DNA of 64,000 nt, from contig NZ_JACHGO010000002.1 in NCBI RefSeq assembly GCF_014202345.1, positions 62,001 to 126,000 on the forward strand, read 5' to 3'. Below the pieces are notes generated by a model that was not told the origin of the DNA, did not search any database, and saw only the letters and a program-made list of their open reading frames with translations. This stretch comes from Desulfovibrio intestinalis. GTDB lineage: Bacteria; Desulfobacterota; Desulfovibrionia; Desulfovibrionales; Desulfovibrionaceae. The translations under genes and the position numbers were made by a program. Shown piece by piece: positions 34,782 to 43,775 of the stretch (within the stretch, counting starts at the first letter, position 1; every line of letters starts with the position of its first letter).

Positions 34782-34810
34782 TGGATAGCTTTAGCCTATC
34801 CCCCTGTCAA
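34782..34810 (-). promoter_or_regulatory. Promoter of the ferredoxin gene
   Basis: Perfect TTGACA, 17-base spacer, TATCCA on the minus strand, about 65 bases upstream of the start codon. Confidence 0.55.
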
Positions 34811-34899
34811 GTGTCCTTTGAGCTATACCTGAAAAGCCGCGTCGTGGGCTGATTTACGGGTATATTACTTGTGATGGACGCAAAGACAGGCATTATAGG

Positions 34900-34930
34900 C
34901 CCCCTTGTGGAAACATGCCACAAAAGGGGG
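34900..34930 (-). terminator. Hairpin after htrA
   Basis: CCCCCTTGTGG / CCACAAAAGGGGG around AAACATG, 12 bases beyond the stop; no T-run follows on the minus strand. Confidence 0.5.
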
Positions 34931-34942
34931 TAATTTAGTCCG

Positions 34943-36388
34943 TCAGGGAATGAGACGCGCGTAATAGGCCTTGCCATTACGCGTTACTTGTAAAAGAACC
35001 TGCCCTGCCATGCGCTCTCGCCTGAACGCTTGCAGAAGGTCTTCCACTTTGTTTACGGGATTTGCGCCTACAGCGGTGATAAGATCTCCCTTGCGCAGAA
35101 AAGGCGAAGGCCCTTGCGCGTTGACGCTGCTGATTACTATTCCACGGCCTGTTTGCGCAGCGCTGAATCCCCACCGTTTTTCCATAAGTGCCCGCGCGTT
35201 TTCATCTGTAAAAAGCGCCGGAGCCAGGTCCACTGTGACAGGCGCGCCATCCCTGCGCAGACTCAGGCGAAGCTTCGCGTCCGGGGTCTGGTTACGCAGA
35301 ATGTCGAGGTAATCACGCCTGTCACGCACGGGCGTTGTGTTGATGCTGTCCAGAATGTCACCGGGGCGTATGTTGGCCTTGTCAGCCGGGGTGCCGGGAA
35401 AAATCGTATTCACCAGCACACCGCGGGCGTCTTTAAGGCCCAGGGCCATAGCGGTCTGCACGTCTACATCCTGCACGTCCAGACCAAGCCATAGCGGAGC
35501 GACCTTGCCGCTGTCCATAAGGTCTGCCATGACGCGTCTGGCCTTGTTGGCGGGTATGGCAAAGCCAATGCCTTCGGCGCGGGCATCCACCGCAGTGTTG
35601 ATTCCTATAAGAGCGCCTTCAAGATTCAGCAAGGGGCCGCCGCTGTTGCCAGGGTTAATGGCCGCGTCAGTCTGAATGAGGTCGGTAAACGCGTTGTTAC
35701 GGTTGCGTATGGTCCGGCCCAGAGCCGAAACCACGCCCGTGGTCACTGTATGGCTGAAGCCAAAGGGGTTGCCGATAGCAATGACCGTTTCGGCAGGAAG
35801 CACATCGTCTGAATCACCAAGGCGTACCGAGGGCAAATCCTGCGCTCCCTTGATCTCCAGCACCGCTATGTCAAAATCGGGGTCGGCTCCGCGCACGGAG
35901 GCTGAAAATTCGCGGCCATCCAAAAGGCGTACCGTAACTTCCTCGCCGCCCGCTATAACATGGGCGTTGGTGAGCACAAGACCTTTTTTGCCGTCAACAA
36001 TAACTCCGGTCCCGAGGCTTTCTCGTTTCTGGGTGCGCGGTGAAGCGCCGCCAAAACCCGGCCCCATGCCGAAACCCGGCCCGAAAAACTGCTCAAGGGG
36101 TGAAAGATACTGCCCCTGTATTATGTGTGTGCTGGTGATATTGACCACCGCCGGGGCCACCGTTTGAACTGCGCGAACCACCGGGGTTATTCGCGGGCTG
36201 CCTTCTTGCGGGGCCGCGCCTGCGGACGGCGGGGCAAGAGCTATCAGGCCGCTGGAAAGAAATGTCAGCAGCGTCCAGTAAAGAGCCCACGCGACTGTGC
36301 GATTGATACCGCAAAAATGCCGCTGGCCGCACATTGTGCGGACCCTGTGGGGGACTTGAGCGTATATGGTTGCGAGTGTTTGCGTCAT
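34943..36388 (-). CDS. HtrA/DegP-type periplasmic serine protease
   Basis: 481 residues. An N-terminal hydrophobic segment (about 33-53) acts as signal or anchor. The trypsin-like domain has the full triad: His143 (LTNAHVIAGG), Asp173 (DFDIAVLEIKG) and Ser249 (NPGNSGGPLL). Two PDZ domains follow (starting near WLGLDVQDVDVQTAMALG, and near GIVISSVNAQGPSPFLRKG). A Gly/Pro-rich LA loop (FFGPGFGMGPGFGG) precedes the protease domain. It degrades or refolds damaged envelope proteins. GAGGAAA upstream of ATG. Monocistronic, divergent from cobT. Confidence 0.93.
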   Translation of the reverse strand: MTQTLATIYAQVPHRVRTMCGQRHFCGINRTVAWALYWTLLTFLSSGLIALAPPSAGAAPQEGSPRITPVVRAVQTVAPAVVNITSTHIIQGQYLSPLEQFFGPGFGMGPGFGGASPRTQKRESLGTGVIVDGKKGLVLTNAHVIAGGEEVTVRLLDGREFSASVRGADPDFDIAVLEIKGAQDLPSVRLGDSDDVLPAETVIAIGNPFGFSHTVTTGVVSALGRTIRNRNNAFTDLIQTDAAINPGNSGGPLLNLEGALIGINTAVDARAEGIGFAIPANKARRVMADLMDSGKVAPLWLGLDVQDVDVQTAMALGLKDARGVLVNTIFPGTPADKANIRPGDILDSINTTPVRDRRDYLDILRNQTPDAKLRLSLRRDGAPVTVDLAPALFTDENARALMEKRWGFSAAQTGRGIVISSVNAQGPSPFLRKGDLITAVGANPVNKVEDLLQAFRRERMAGQVLLQVTRNGKAYYARLIP

Positions 36389-36524
36389 TGGCGAATTTCC
36401 TCGGTCTTCCTCTGCCCGTCATAATAAGCACCCTCGGGCAATCGTAAAGGGCTGGCCGACATATTCCCTGTTGCTGGCAACGCGCGCCCTTGCGCACAGC
36501 GGGGGGAAAGGCTAGAAAAAAATC

Positions 36525-37649
36525 ATGAACGACAACACTTCACAACTCCATTCGGCAGCATCGTCACTTGAGCGTATTTTTCCTGATCTGAGCATAGAGC
36601 CTTTGCGTCAGCAGGATATGGACACGGCCCAGGTTCACTTGGACAACCTCACCAAACCCAAGGGCAGCCTGGGCAGACTTGAAGATCTGGCCCGCAGGCT
36701 TTACGCCATGCGTGAAGGGCAGTTGCCCCTGCGGGTAAGCCCGGCGCTCATGCTGACCGTTGCGGGCGATCACGGCGTGGCGGCTCAGGGTGTTTCTCCC
36801 TTTCCGCAAGCTGTAACGCGCCAGATGGTACAGAATTTTTTTGAAGGCGGCGCGGCCATCAACGTGTTGTGCCGCAGTACGGGCATGGATTTGCGCGTGG
36901 TGGACGCCGGGTGTGCTGGCGGCCCCTTTGAAGCGCATCCCATTTTGCTGGAATGCCGCCTTGGCGACGGCACGGCAGACATGACCTTTGGCCCGGCCAT
37001 GAGTGTGGAAACCTGCCTTAAAGGCTTGCGAGCCGGAGTCAAGCTGGCGCACGACGCTGCAGATAAAGGTTATCAATGTCTTGGCGTGGGAGAAATGGGC
37101 ATTGCCAACTCCACAGCGGGCACGGCCCTTTACTGCGCGTTGCTGGATCTTGACCCGGATGTGATGGCCGGGCCGGGTGCTGGTTCTGATCAGGCTATGG
37201 TGCGGCATAAGGCCCAGATTGTGCGGCGTGCTCTGGCAGCCAATGAGGGCGCTGTACGCAGCGGCGATGCCGTGGAAATTCTGGCGGCTCTTGGCGGCCA
37301 TGAAATCGCGGTCATGAGCGGCATTATGCTGGGCGCGGCCTCGCGGCGTTTGCCTGTGCTGGTGGACGGCTTTATTTGCAGCGCGGCCTATGTGGCGGCT
37401 TTGCGCATATGCCCCGTGTTGGCTGATTATGCTGTTTTGTCTCACGCTTCTGCAGAGCTGGGGCACGGCCGTGCCCTTGCCCGTTTGCAACAGGCGACCC
37501 CCGAGCAGCGGCCCCTGCTGCATCTGGACATGCGGCTGGGCGAAGGCACAGGCGGGGCTGTAGCCTATGGCCTGTTGCGCTGCGCCGCCGACATTTATAA
37601 TGACATGGCTACCTTTGGTGCTGCCGGGGTAGCGGAACAGACATGCTGA
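36525..37649 (+). CDS. cobT: Nicotinate-nucleotide--dimethylbenzimidazole phosphoribosyltransferase
   Basis: 374 residues. It activates the lower-ligand base of cobalamin to alpha-ribazole phosphate. Landmarks: LTKPKGSLGRLEDLARRL, VAGDHGVAAQGVSPFPQAVT, NFFEGGAAINVLCR, the segment LGVGEMGIANSTAGTAL, LAALGGHEIAVMSGIMLGAA, and the catalytic-Glu region LDMRLGEGTGGAVAYGLL. Length is normal. The stop lies inside the next gene's start (ATGCTGA), so the ABC ATPase is translated from the same message. Confidence 0.95.
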   Translation: MNDNTSQLHSAASSLERIFPDLSIEPLRQQDMDTAQVHLDNLTKPKGSLGRLEDLARRLYAMREGQLPLRVSPALMLTVAGDHGVAAQGVSPFPQAVTRQMVQNFFEGGAAINVLCRSTGMDLRVVDAGCAGGPFEAHPILLECRLGDGTADMTFGPAMSVETCLKGLRAGVKLAHDAADKGYQCLGVGEMGIANSTAGTALYCALLDLDPDVMAGPGAGSDQAMVRHKAQIVRRALAANEGAVRSGDAVEILAALGGHEIAVMSGIMLGAASRRLPVLVDGFICSAAYVAALRICPVLADYAVLSHASAELGHGRALARLQQATPEQRPLLHLDMRLGEGTGGAVAYGLLRCAADIYNDMATFGAAGVAEQTC

Positions 37650-38656
37650 CCGTGTCCGACAGCGTTAACGCGCCTGAGCGTCCTGCAAGTGAAAGAGCAG
37701 AGGGCCGCCATGCGGCCCCTTTGCTCGAACTGCGGGATGTGTCGCGGCGGTTTGCTGTCAAACGCGGGCTTTTTTCAGAGCAGCGCTCCCTCACAGCTGT
37801 AGACGCCGTAAGCCTTCGCCTTTTTTCTGGTGAAAGCCTTGGCCTTGTTGGTGAATCGGGCTGCGGCAAGTCAACCTTGGGGCGCTTGGCCTGCGGTCTG
37901 CTTGCTCCGTCTGAAGGGCAGGTGCTGCTTGATGGCAAAAGCCTGCCCCCTGCCGGGGCAAACAGCTGGGCCGCCGGGCAGATTCAGATGGTTTTTCAGG
38001 ACCCTTTTTCTTCTCTCAACCCGCGCCTTTCTGTGCGGGCCTCCATTGCCGAACCCTTGGCCGCCCGCAACCTGCCGCGCTCTGAACGGCACAAATTGGC
38101 CGAAGAAATGCTTGCCACTGTTGGGCTTGAAGGTATGGGAGGGCGGTATCCCCACGAATTTTCCGGCGGCCAGCGTCAGCGTATTGCCGTGGCCCGCGCC
38201 CTTATTACCCGGCCAAAGGTTGTTGTTTGCGACGAACCCGTATCCGCGTTGGACGCTTCGGTTCAAGCGCAGATTCTCAATCTTCTGCGGGACGTGCAGG
38301 AGCATTTTGGCCCGGCCTATCTCTTCATTTCGCACGATCTTGCGGTGGTGGGTTTTTTGTGTAGACACATTGTGGTTATGTACCTTGGACAGGTGGTGGA
38401 GGAGGCTCCTTCAGAACAGCTTTTCGCCGGGGCTGCCCATCCCTATACGCAGGCGCTTATGGCTGCCATGCCCTCGGGCGAGGGGGGCGGGCATCTTGCT
38501 GCGCCGCTGGAAGGCGAATTGCCAAGCCCTCTGGACCCGCCGCACGGCTGCCGCTTCCATCCCCGGTGCCCCAAGGCTCAGGATGTCTGCCGCCGCGAGG
38601 CTCCGGCATGGAAAGAGCTTGCCCCGAACTGGCGTGTTCGCTGCTGGATGGCCTGA
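37643..38656 (+). CDS. Oligopeptide/nickel-type ABC transporter ATP-binding protein
   Basis: 337 residues of the Dpp/OppF subfamily. Walker A GLVGESGCGKST, Q-loop MVFQDPFSSLNPRLSV, signature EFSGGQRQRIAVARAL, Walker B KVVVCDEPVSALD and the H-loop ISHDLAVVGFL are intact. The C-terminal oligopeptide-type extension with CRFHPRCPKAQDVC is present. It energises uptake of peptides or metal chelates. No permease or binding-protein gene is nearby downstream; it overlaps cobT by seven bases, so partners may be encoded upstream of cobT elsewhere or at a distance. Confidence 0.9.
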   Translation: MLTVSDSVNAPERPASERAEGRHAAPLLELRDVSRRFAVKRGLFSEQRSLTAVDAVSLRLFSGESLGLVGESGCGKSTLGRLACGLLAPSEGQVLLDGKSLPPAGANSWAAGQIQMVFQDPFSSLNPRLSVRASIAEPLAARNLPRSERHKLAEEMLATVGLEGMGGRYPHEFSGGQRQRIAVARALITRPKVVVCDEPVSALDASVQAQILNLLRDVQEHFGPAYLFISHDLAVVGFLCRHIVVMYLGQVVEEAPSEQLFAGAAHPYTQALMAAMPSGEGGGHLAAPLEGELPSPLDPPHGCRFHPRCPKAQDVCRREAPAWKELAPNWRVRCWMA

Positions 38657-38739
38657 TAACCACCCGGCAGCACAAGATTAAATGCGCGCATATATTATGA
38701 TTTGCCAATAGATTCAGCGGATTGACTGGATTTTACAAG

Positions 38740-38769
38740 CAGGCTGCCTGAAACGCGGCCTGTTTTTTT
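38740..38769 (+). terminator. Rho-independent terminator after the ABC ATPase gene
   Basis: CAGGC / GCCTG stem with a 13-base loop and seven T, 84 bases beyond the stop. Confidence 0.6.
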
Positions 38770-39191
38770 ATGTGCGTCGCCGGGTGGGGAGGCTTTTCAT
38801 CGGGCTTGAGATTTTATCCTGTGCCAGGAGATTACAGTTTGTGCATAGGGTAATCCGTTGCCGAGAGAACCTAACCTGATATGAGGATAGATTGCCTTTG
38901 CGAATAGAGAACCGCAACGTTTACGACGCGCTCGTTACGGCGTTTGATCGCGTAAATAAATAGCCGTAAGTCTTCATCCGTAGCTTCGCGGCAACCGTTG
39001 CCACAAGGGCTTACGGATGGCGACAGCGATTGCATGGAAAAAACAGGGTTGTTACACATGCTGTCTTTAGGCGCAGTTTCCTTCGTCACAACGCGTAAAG
39101 CCTGCATCGCAACGGTTAAAGCTGCGCTTACGCCTCCACGGCGGCCGTTTGCCCACGCCGTGGGCAAAGTATTTTTCAATGCAAAGTTGCT
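38770..39191. other. Gap with a 40-bp sequence shared with 60649-60688
   Basis: No gene is supported. Positions 38988-39027 match 60649-60688 at 34 of 40 bases, same strand. The end adjoining the FrnE-like gene reads, on the minus strand, TAGAGCAACTTTGCATTGAA, like a terminus of the 150-bp element. A GCCCACGCCGTGGGC palindrome lies near 39150. Confidence 0.4.
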
Positions 39192-39932
39192 CTAGTTGCC
39201 AGGCAAAGCGCAACCATCAGGCCCGCAAAGAGTCGCAGCATCCTTTTGTTGCTCACAATCGGTGCTGGCAGTGTTGCTGTTCCAGGCCTTGTTCAGAGCG
39301 CTGAGAAAAATATCCGTTGAAAGCGCGCCAGAGTAATTGAGGCAGCCATTCAGCACAAAGAAGGGAATGCCGCGCCCGCCGTGTTCTCGCATGACTTCTT
39401 CATCCGCCAGAACGGCGTCGCGGTACTGATCTCCATTGAGAACATCGTCAACGCTTGCAGGGTCGAGTCCAACTTCTCGCGCCAGCACGCGCAGAACGTC
39501 GGGGTCGTGAATAGCTTGTTCTTCGCACATGGCCGCGCGAAACAGCCTGCGAAAAAGCGTTGTGTCCTGCTGTGTTTTTTGCGCCAGTTTGACCAGCCGA
39601 TGCCCGTCCATTGTGTCGCACGACCACGAACCCGCCAGCCGATATGACAGACCCGCTTCAGTTCCCAGTTTTTCCAGCCTGTCGATAGCTGCTGCAATTT
39701 CGTCCGGCAGCAGGGCGCGTTTTTCGCGCAGAACCTCCGGGACAAGGGCGGGAACAGAATCAGGCCGCAACCTGAAAGAGCGGATTGCAACATCTACTTC
39801 TTTGCTGTGCGGGAAGGCCTGTAGCGCATCCAGAAATTTTCGCTCACCAATGCCGCACCAGGGGCAGATGAAGTCTGTCCAAAGCTCCACATGAATCTTG
39901 CCCGGTTTGTTCAGAGTTGTGTCGGTTGTCAT
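39192..39932 (-). CDS. FrnE-like DsbA-family thiol oxidoreductase
   Basis: 246 residues. A thioredoxin-fold DsbA/2-hydroxychromene isomerase-like protein with the active site CPWC at residues 23-26 (LWTDFICPWCGIGERKFLD). Later family features are DGHRLVKLAQ, LFRAAMCEEQAIHD and GIPFFVLNGCLNYSGALSTD. There is no signal peptide, so it works in the cytoplasm as a disulfide oxidoreductase or isomerase. An unusual C-terminal tail has further cysteines (DCEQQKDAATLCGPDGCALP). The stop TAG is the first part of TAGAGCA, as at element ends. Confidence 0.88.
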   Translation of the reverse strand: MTTDTTLNKPGKIHVELWTDFICPWCGIGERKFLDALQAFPHSKEVDVAIRSFRLRPDSVPALVPEVLREKRALLPDEIAAAIDRLEKLGTEAGLSYRLAGSWSCDTMDGHRLVKLAQKTQQDTTLFRRLFRAAMCEEQAIHDPDVLRVLAREVGLDPASVDDVLNGDQYRDAVLADEEVMREHGGRGIPFFVLNGCLNYSGALSTDIFLSALNKAWNSNTASTDCEQQKDAATLCGPDGCALPGN

Positions 39933-40449
39933 AAAAAATCCCTTTTGATGCTGTAGTTACTGGATTGCTCAGTGCAAACCAGCCGAGCGAATATACGTGA
40001 TGTTGTGACAGATAAAACTCTTGCAGGAAATGTTATCTGTTTATTGTAAAATTATTTTTTGCAGAAGTATTTATGTACGCGCATGGTTGTGTGTCTGTTT
40101 TTATTTTATGTCAAGACTATGCTGACGTACACATGGTGTGAAGTATTTCTCATGATTGCGATGATACATGATTTATAAATTGATATTGATGAAATACATG
40201 GTTCACACATGGCGCAAATATGGTGTTCAGTAACAGAACATGCGTTCTGCTACGTCGCTGTACTGCCAACAGGAAATTATTGTTTTTGCTACGCTCGGCA
40301 GAAGGGCGACCATCTGAAAAAACGACAACCCGTTGGTACATAAAAGCAAAATGCAAGTCAGCAATTTTATCCAAGATGGAGAGCAGCCAATTATGTACTG
40401 ATACACAAAGGCAGCAAGCCTGAAATATAGATTTGAGACGGGAGGGGCA
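39933..40449. other. AT-rich divergent intergenic region
   Basis: No gene is supported. It is strongly AT-rich from about 40020 to 40240, with scattered TATTT/ATAAAT tracts fit for promoters of both flanking genes. Confidence 0.45.
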
Positions 40450-41322
40450 ATGCCACGCAATCTTTTTATGAGCCAGATATATGCATTCTTGACAGTACTT
40501 CTTTGGTCGTCAGCTTATGTTTTTACAAAAATTGCGCTGGGGAGCTTTTCCTTTGCTTCTTTGGCCTTGCTGCGTTGCGGGGTAGCTTCGCTGTGCCTTG
40601 GCGCCGTTCTTGCGGTCAGAAGAAAGCCTTTTCCCGGTCTGACATCCTTGCCCTGGTTTGCTGTGTCCGGGGCTACAGGTTTTGCCTTGTACATACTTGT
40701 TTTCAATATGGGGTCTGCCTCGCTGAATCCCACAACAAGCTGCGTAATCATTTCAACATCGCCCATTATCACGGCGCTGTTGGCGCAGCTTTTTTTCAAG
40801 GAAAGTCTTGGGCCACTGCGGTGGGTTGCGTTGGCTTTGGCGTTTTGCGGAATTCTTGTCATGTCCCTCTGGGACGGAAGCTTTTCCGTATCTGAAGGGA
40901 CAGTCTGGATGCTGGCAGCCGCGTTTTGCATAAGCGCCTACAATATCATGCAGCGTTTGCTCGCCAAGCGTTTTGAACCATTGACCATTACTGCCTACAG
41001 TTTTTTTGCAGGAACTCTGCTTCTTGCCCCTTTTACGCCCGGGGCGGTTGAACAGCTTGGCGCCGCGTCAGCGTCGCATCTATGGCTGGTAATTTTTCTC
41101 GGGGCGTGCCCGAGCGCCCTTGCCTATGTGTTGTGGGCAAAAGCTCTTTCCCTCGCGCCAACTACGGGCAATGTGTCCAATTATATGTTTATGACGCCAT
41201 TTCTGGCTCTTTTGCTGGAATATGGCGTCACAAACAGCCTGCCTGGATTCGCGACCTTTGCGGGAGGAGGTATTATTATGGCAAGCTTGGGTGTTTTTAT
41301 ATGGGCAAGCCGGAGGACGTAA
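40450..41322 (+). CDS. EamA/DMT-superfamily transporter
   Basis: A 290-residue membrane protein with ten helices in two EamA repeats (SQIYAFLTVLLWSSAYVFTK opens the first; EGTVWMLAAAFCISAYNIMQ the second). It ends in a typical last helix pair (PGFATFAGGGIIMASLGVFI). GGGAGGGG precedes the first ATG. It is a different subfamily from the transporter at 20.3 kb. The convergent AraC-type gene directly downstream would normally be its regulator, but that gene is frameshifted. Confidence 0.88.
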   Translation: MPRNLFMSQIYAFLTVLLWSSAYVFTKIALGSFSFASLALLRCGVASLCLGAVLAVRRKPFPGLTSLPWFAVSGATGFALYILVFNMGSASLNPTTSCVIISTSPIITALLAQLFFKESLGPLRWVALALAFCGILVMSLWDGSFSVSEGTVWMLAAAFCISAYNIMQRLLAKRFEPLTITAYSFFAGTLLLAPFTPGAVEQLGAASASHLWLVIFLGACPSALAYVLWAKALSLAPTTGNVSNYMFMTPFLALLLEYGVTNSLPGFATFAGGGIIMASLGVFIWASRRT

Positions 41323-41348
41323 GTTTTGTGGGCGAAGGCTGCGCGGCG

Positions 41349-42090
41349 TCAGCTGTCCAGCATGAAGCAGGATTGCCTGTAGGCGTGCGGGGTGACGCCA
41401 ATGCTGCGGTTGAACCATCTGGTGAGATGGCTTTGATCGCAAAAACCTGCTGCAACGGCGGCATCGGCAATGGAACTGCCGGAAGTAAGAAGTTTTTTTG
41501 CCTTTCGTATGCGGCTTTGAGCAATGTACTGGTGGGGCGTCAGGCCAGTTTCCTTTTTGAATTTGTGGATGAAGTGAAATCGGCTTAAAGGCAGATCCAT
41601 TTCTGCTGGTATATGCCCGGCGCTCCAGCGGTCCCACTCTTGCAGAATCTTCGGTGGCGCGATGTCCGGATTGCCCATTGCTGCGGTGGTTTCATAAATA
41701 GTATCAATGGCTGCAAGCATCTCCGGCACATCCTGGGCGTGCAGCAACTGCCGCTCCATAAGCAGGCGGGCATGTTTCAGACAACTGGAGGCAAGGCATG
41801 ATCGGCGCATTTCGCTAAAGTGGTTTTTGTTAATGCAAAGGGAAACGATGTCGAACCTGTCGGTGTACTGTGGGCTATGAGCTTCATGCGGGGCGACAAT
41901 GTAGACGCTGCCTGCGGGATAGATATTTGTGGAATCGCGCCGGATGAGCCGCACAATGCCGCTGCGGACAACTAATTGTATAGACTGAAACATGAGTGTG
42001 CATCGGGTAGCACAGTGCATTGCCAGACGTGAAGACGAATTCAAGGCCCTCCTGCCGGGCGATATGAAAGAGAAGTTCAGCCCTGTTCAT
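41349..42090 (-). pseudogene. AraC-family regulator with a frameshift
   Basis: Two frames together make one AraC protein. The upstream frame encodes MNRAELLFHIARQEGLEFVF then SGNALCYPMHTHVSVYTI, the start of an AraC ligand-binding cupin with its His-x-His. The second frame continues VVRSGIVRLIRR then YPAGSVYIVAPHEAHSPQY, and ends in a double helix-turn-helix (TPHQYIAQSRIRKAKKLL, IADAAVAAGFCDQSHLTRWF). They join near 41978-41990 by a one- or two-base shift. The apparent ATG at 42044 in the second frame merely reads the cupin region out of frame. Either a recent pseudogene or a sequencing error; the long intact second frame favours recency. Confidence 0.7.
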
Positions 42091-42156
42091 TATGGAAGTA
42101 TGTAGGATGGGGCAAGGCATGTAAAGGATGGCGGGCAGGGGAGTCAGGACATTATG

Positions 42157-42193
42157 AAAAATCGGTTCTCAGGCACGCCTGAAAACCGATTTT
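42157..42193 (-). terminator. Rho-independent terminator of proC
   Basis: AAAATCGGTT...TCAGGC / GCCTGA...AACCGATTTT, a long stem with one internal mismatch; on the minus strand it ends in five T, 30 bases beyond the proC stop. Confidence 0.75.
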
Positions 42194-42223
42194 ATCTCTT
42201 ATTATAGCAAATTGACGAAATTT

Positions 42224-43054
42224 TTATCCGCCTTTGCGCTCCATTTCTGCCCCGCGCGCGTCAGCGGCCAACACTGCGTCAACCAGAAGGCCAGTGAGCC
42301 CGGCACGGTCCAGCACATTGACTCCGGCGATGGTCAACCCGCCGGGGGAGCACACGTTGTCACGCAACTGCCCGAGGGGCGAGGCGTCTTCTTGCGCCAT
42401 ACGCGCCGATCCGGCAAACAGGGCCGTGACCATCTGCCTTGACTGGGCATGGGTGAAACCCAGGGTCACTCCAGACTGCACAAGGCCCTGCATCATTGCA
42501 AAAACATAGGCCGGGCCCGCGCCTATAAGGGCGGAAAAGGCCGTGAACTTCTCTTCAGGAAGCTCAACGCATTGCCCAAGCTTGCCAAACATCTGTAAAA
42601 GACTCTGCTTGCAGTCGTGGGACAGCTTCGGATCTTCAAGGCAGAGGGCGAAAACTCCCATGCCTACCAGAGCCGGAGTGTTGGGCATGCAGCGTACAAC
42701 CGGGCAAATTGCATCAGCCCATTGGGCAAGGTTGTGAAGGCTTATGCCTGCAGCTACGGACACAAGCACCTTGTCTTTATTGAGGGCAGGGCGCAGCTCC
42801 TTCACCACCTCTTGCATCTGGTACGGCTTGACGGCAAGTACAATGATGTCTGCATTTTCAGCAACAGCAAGGGGGCTTGGCATAACCTGCACCCCTGCTT
42901 CTTCAAGGGGACGCATGCGCGAGGCTGTGCGGTTGTAGCCGCACAGCGCGTAAGCGTCGGCCTGATCTCTGTTCTGTTCTGCATTGCGGGCCAGCCCAGC
43001 CAGAATGGCTCCGCCCATATTGCCACAGCCCACACAGCCTATGCGCATTGTCAT
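42224..43054 (-). CDS. proC: Pyrroline-5-carboxylate reductase
   Basis: 276 residues that perform the last step of proline synthesis with NAD(P)H. The Rossmann start is RIGCVGCGNMGGAILAGL; ADIIVLAVKPYQMQEV, VVRCMPNTPALVGMG and the C-terminal GAGPAYVFAMMQGLVQSGV and CSPGGLTIAGV match the family. GGAG lies six bases before the ATG, inside the ndk stop region, so it is translated with ndk. Last gene of the ctpA-yibQ-ndk-proC array. Confidence 0.94.
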   Translation of the reverse strand: MTMRIGCVGCGNMGGAILAGLARNAEQNRDQADAYALCGYNRTASRMRPLEEAGVQVMPSPLAVAENADIIVLAVKPYQMQEVVKELRPALNKDKVLVSVAAGISLHNLAQWADAICPVVRCMPNTPALVGMGVFALCLEDPKLSHDCKQSLLQMFGKLGQCVELPEEKFTAFSALIGAGPAYVFAMMQGLVQSGVTLGFTHAQSRQMVTALFAGSARMAQEDASPLGQLRDNVCSPGGLTIAGVNVLDRAGLTGLLVDAVLAADARGAEMERKGG

Positions 43055-43057
43055 AGC

Positions 43058-43477
43058 TTACTCCGAAATTTCCAGGCCACTGAAGAAGTAGCCAATTTCA
43101 AAGGCAGCGGTTTCCTGAGCGTCAGAACCGTGTACGGCGTTGGCTTCAAGGCTTTGGCCGTATTTGGCGCGCAGGGTGCCGGGTTCGGCCTGAGCGGGGT
43201 TGGTGGCGCCCATGAGGGCACGCCAGCGGGGTACGGCGTCTTCACCGCGCAAAACCACGCAGACCACAGGGCCCGAGGACATGTAATCCGTCAGGCTGTC
43301 GAAGAAAGGGCGGTCGCGATGAACGGCGTAAAAGCCCGCGGCCTGATCCTTGGACAGATGCAACCTTTTTAGGGCCACAATCTTGAGCCCGGCCGCTTCC
43401 ATAGCCGCCAGTATTTCACCGGTAAACAGGCTTGAAACGGCATCGGGTTTGATAATGGCAAAGGTGGATTGCATCAT
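43058..43477 (-). CDS. ndk: Nucleoside diphosphate kinase
   Basis: 139 residues that balance NTP pools through a phospho-His intermediate: the catalytic His is in ANAVHGSDAQETA. The N-terminus MMQSTFAIIKPDAV and RPFFDSLTDYMSSGPVV are diagnostic. The first of two adjacent ATGs is six bases from AGGAG. Four bases separate it from proC. Confidence 0.96.
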   Translation of the reverse strand: MMQSTFAIIKPDAVSSLFTGEILAAMEAAGLKIVALKRLHLSKDQAAGFYAVHRDRPFFDSLTDYMSSGPVVCVVLRGEDAVPRWRALMGATNPAQAEPGTLRAKYGQSLEANAVHGSDAQETAAFEIGYFFSGLEISE

Positions 43478-43775
43478 GACACTCTCCTTAATCTGTATAT
43501 GACAAAGGCGGGGCGCCGCATACGCCCCGACGCGCCCCTTGCGGCGCGCTGCCCGTCCGGTGCGGCTCCCCATCGGAGCCAGCGGCGGGCAAATCTGCAC
43601 AACAACTGCACGGGCAATTGCTGTGTGAAACTGGTCTGAAAATTCTGCCGCGCGCTCGTGAGTTTTCCGTATGTTCTCGCGTGCTCGCGTATGCTCGGTA
43701 TTCTCTGGCATTCTCTGATATTCTCAGGTATGTCCAGTCCGGCGGCGGCGAATATGCCTCGCCTGTTGGGCAACC
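43478..43775. other. Gap upstream of ndk with degenerate 10-bp tandem repeats
   Basis: No gene is seen. At about 43666-43735 a run of units resembling GTATTCTCTG recurs five or six times (TATGTTCTCGC, GTATGCTCG, GTATTCTCTG, GCATTCTCTG, ATATTCTCAG). Confidence 0.45.

Noticed and set aside
36389-36524. Cobalamin riboswitch upstream of cobT
   Set aside because: No B12 box (GCCACTG) or other conserved core in the 136-base spacer.
38871-39179. 102-residue minus-strand frame
   Set aside because: No ribosome binding site, low-complexity composition, and it covers a 40-bp sequence shared with another intergenic region.
42044-42120. ATG at 42044 as the true start of the AraC gene
   Set aside because: The first codons from it read the cupin-coding region (FVFTSGNALCYPMHTH) out of frame, so it is not the native start.
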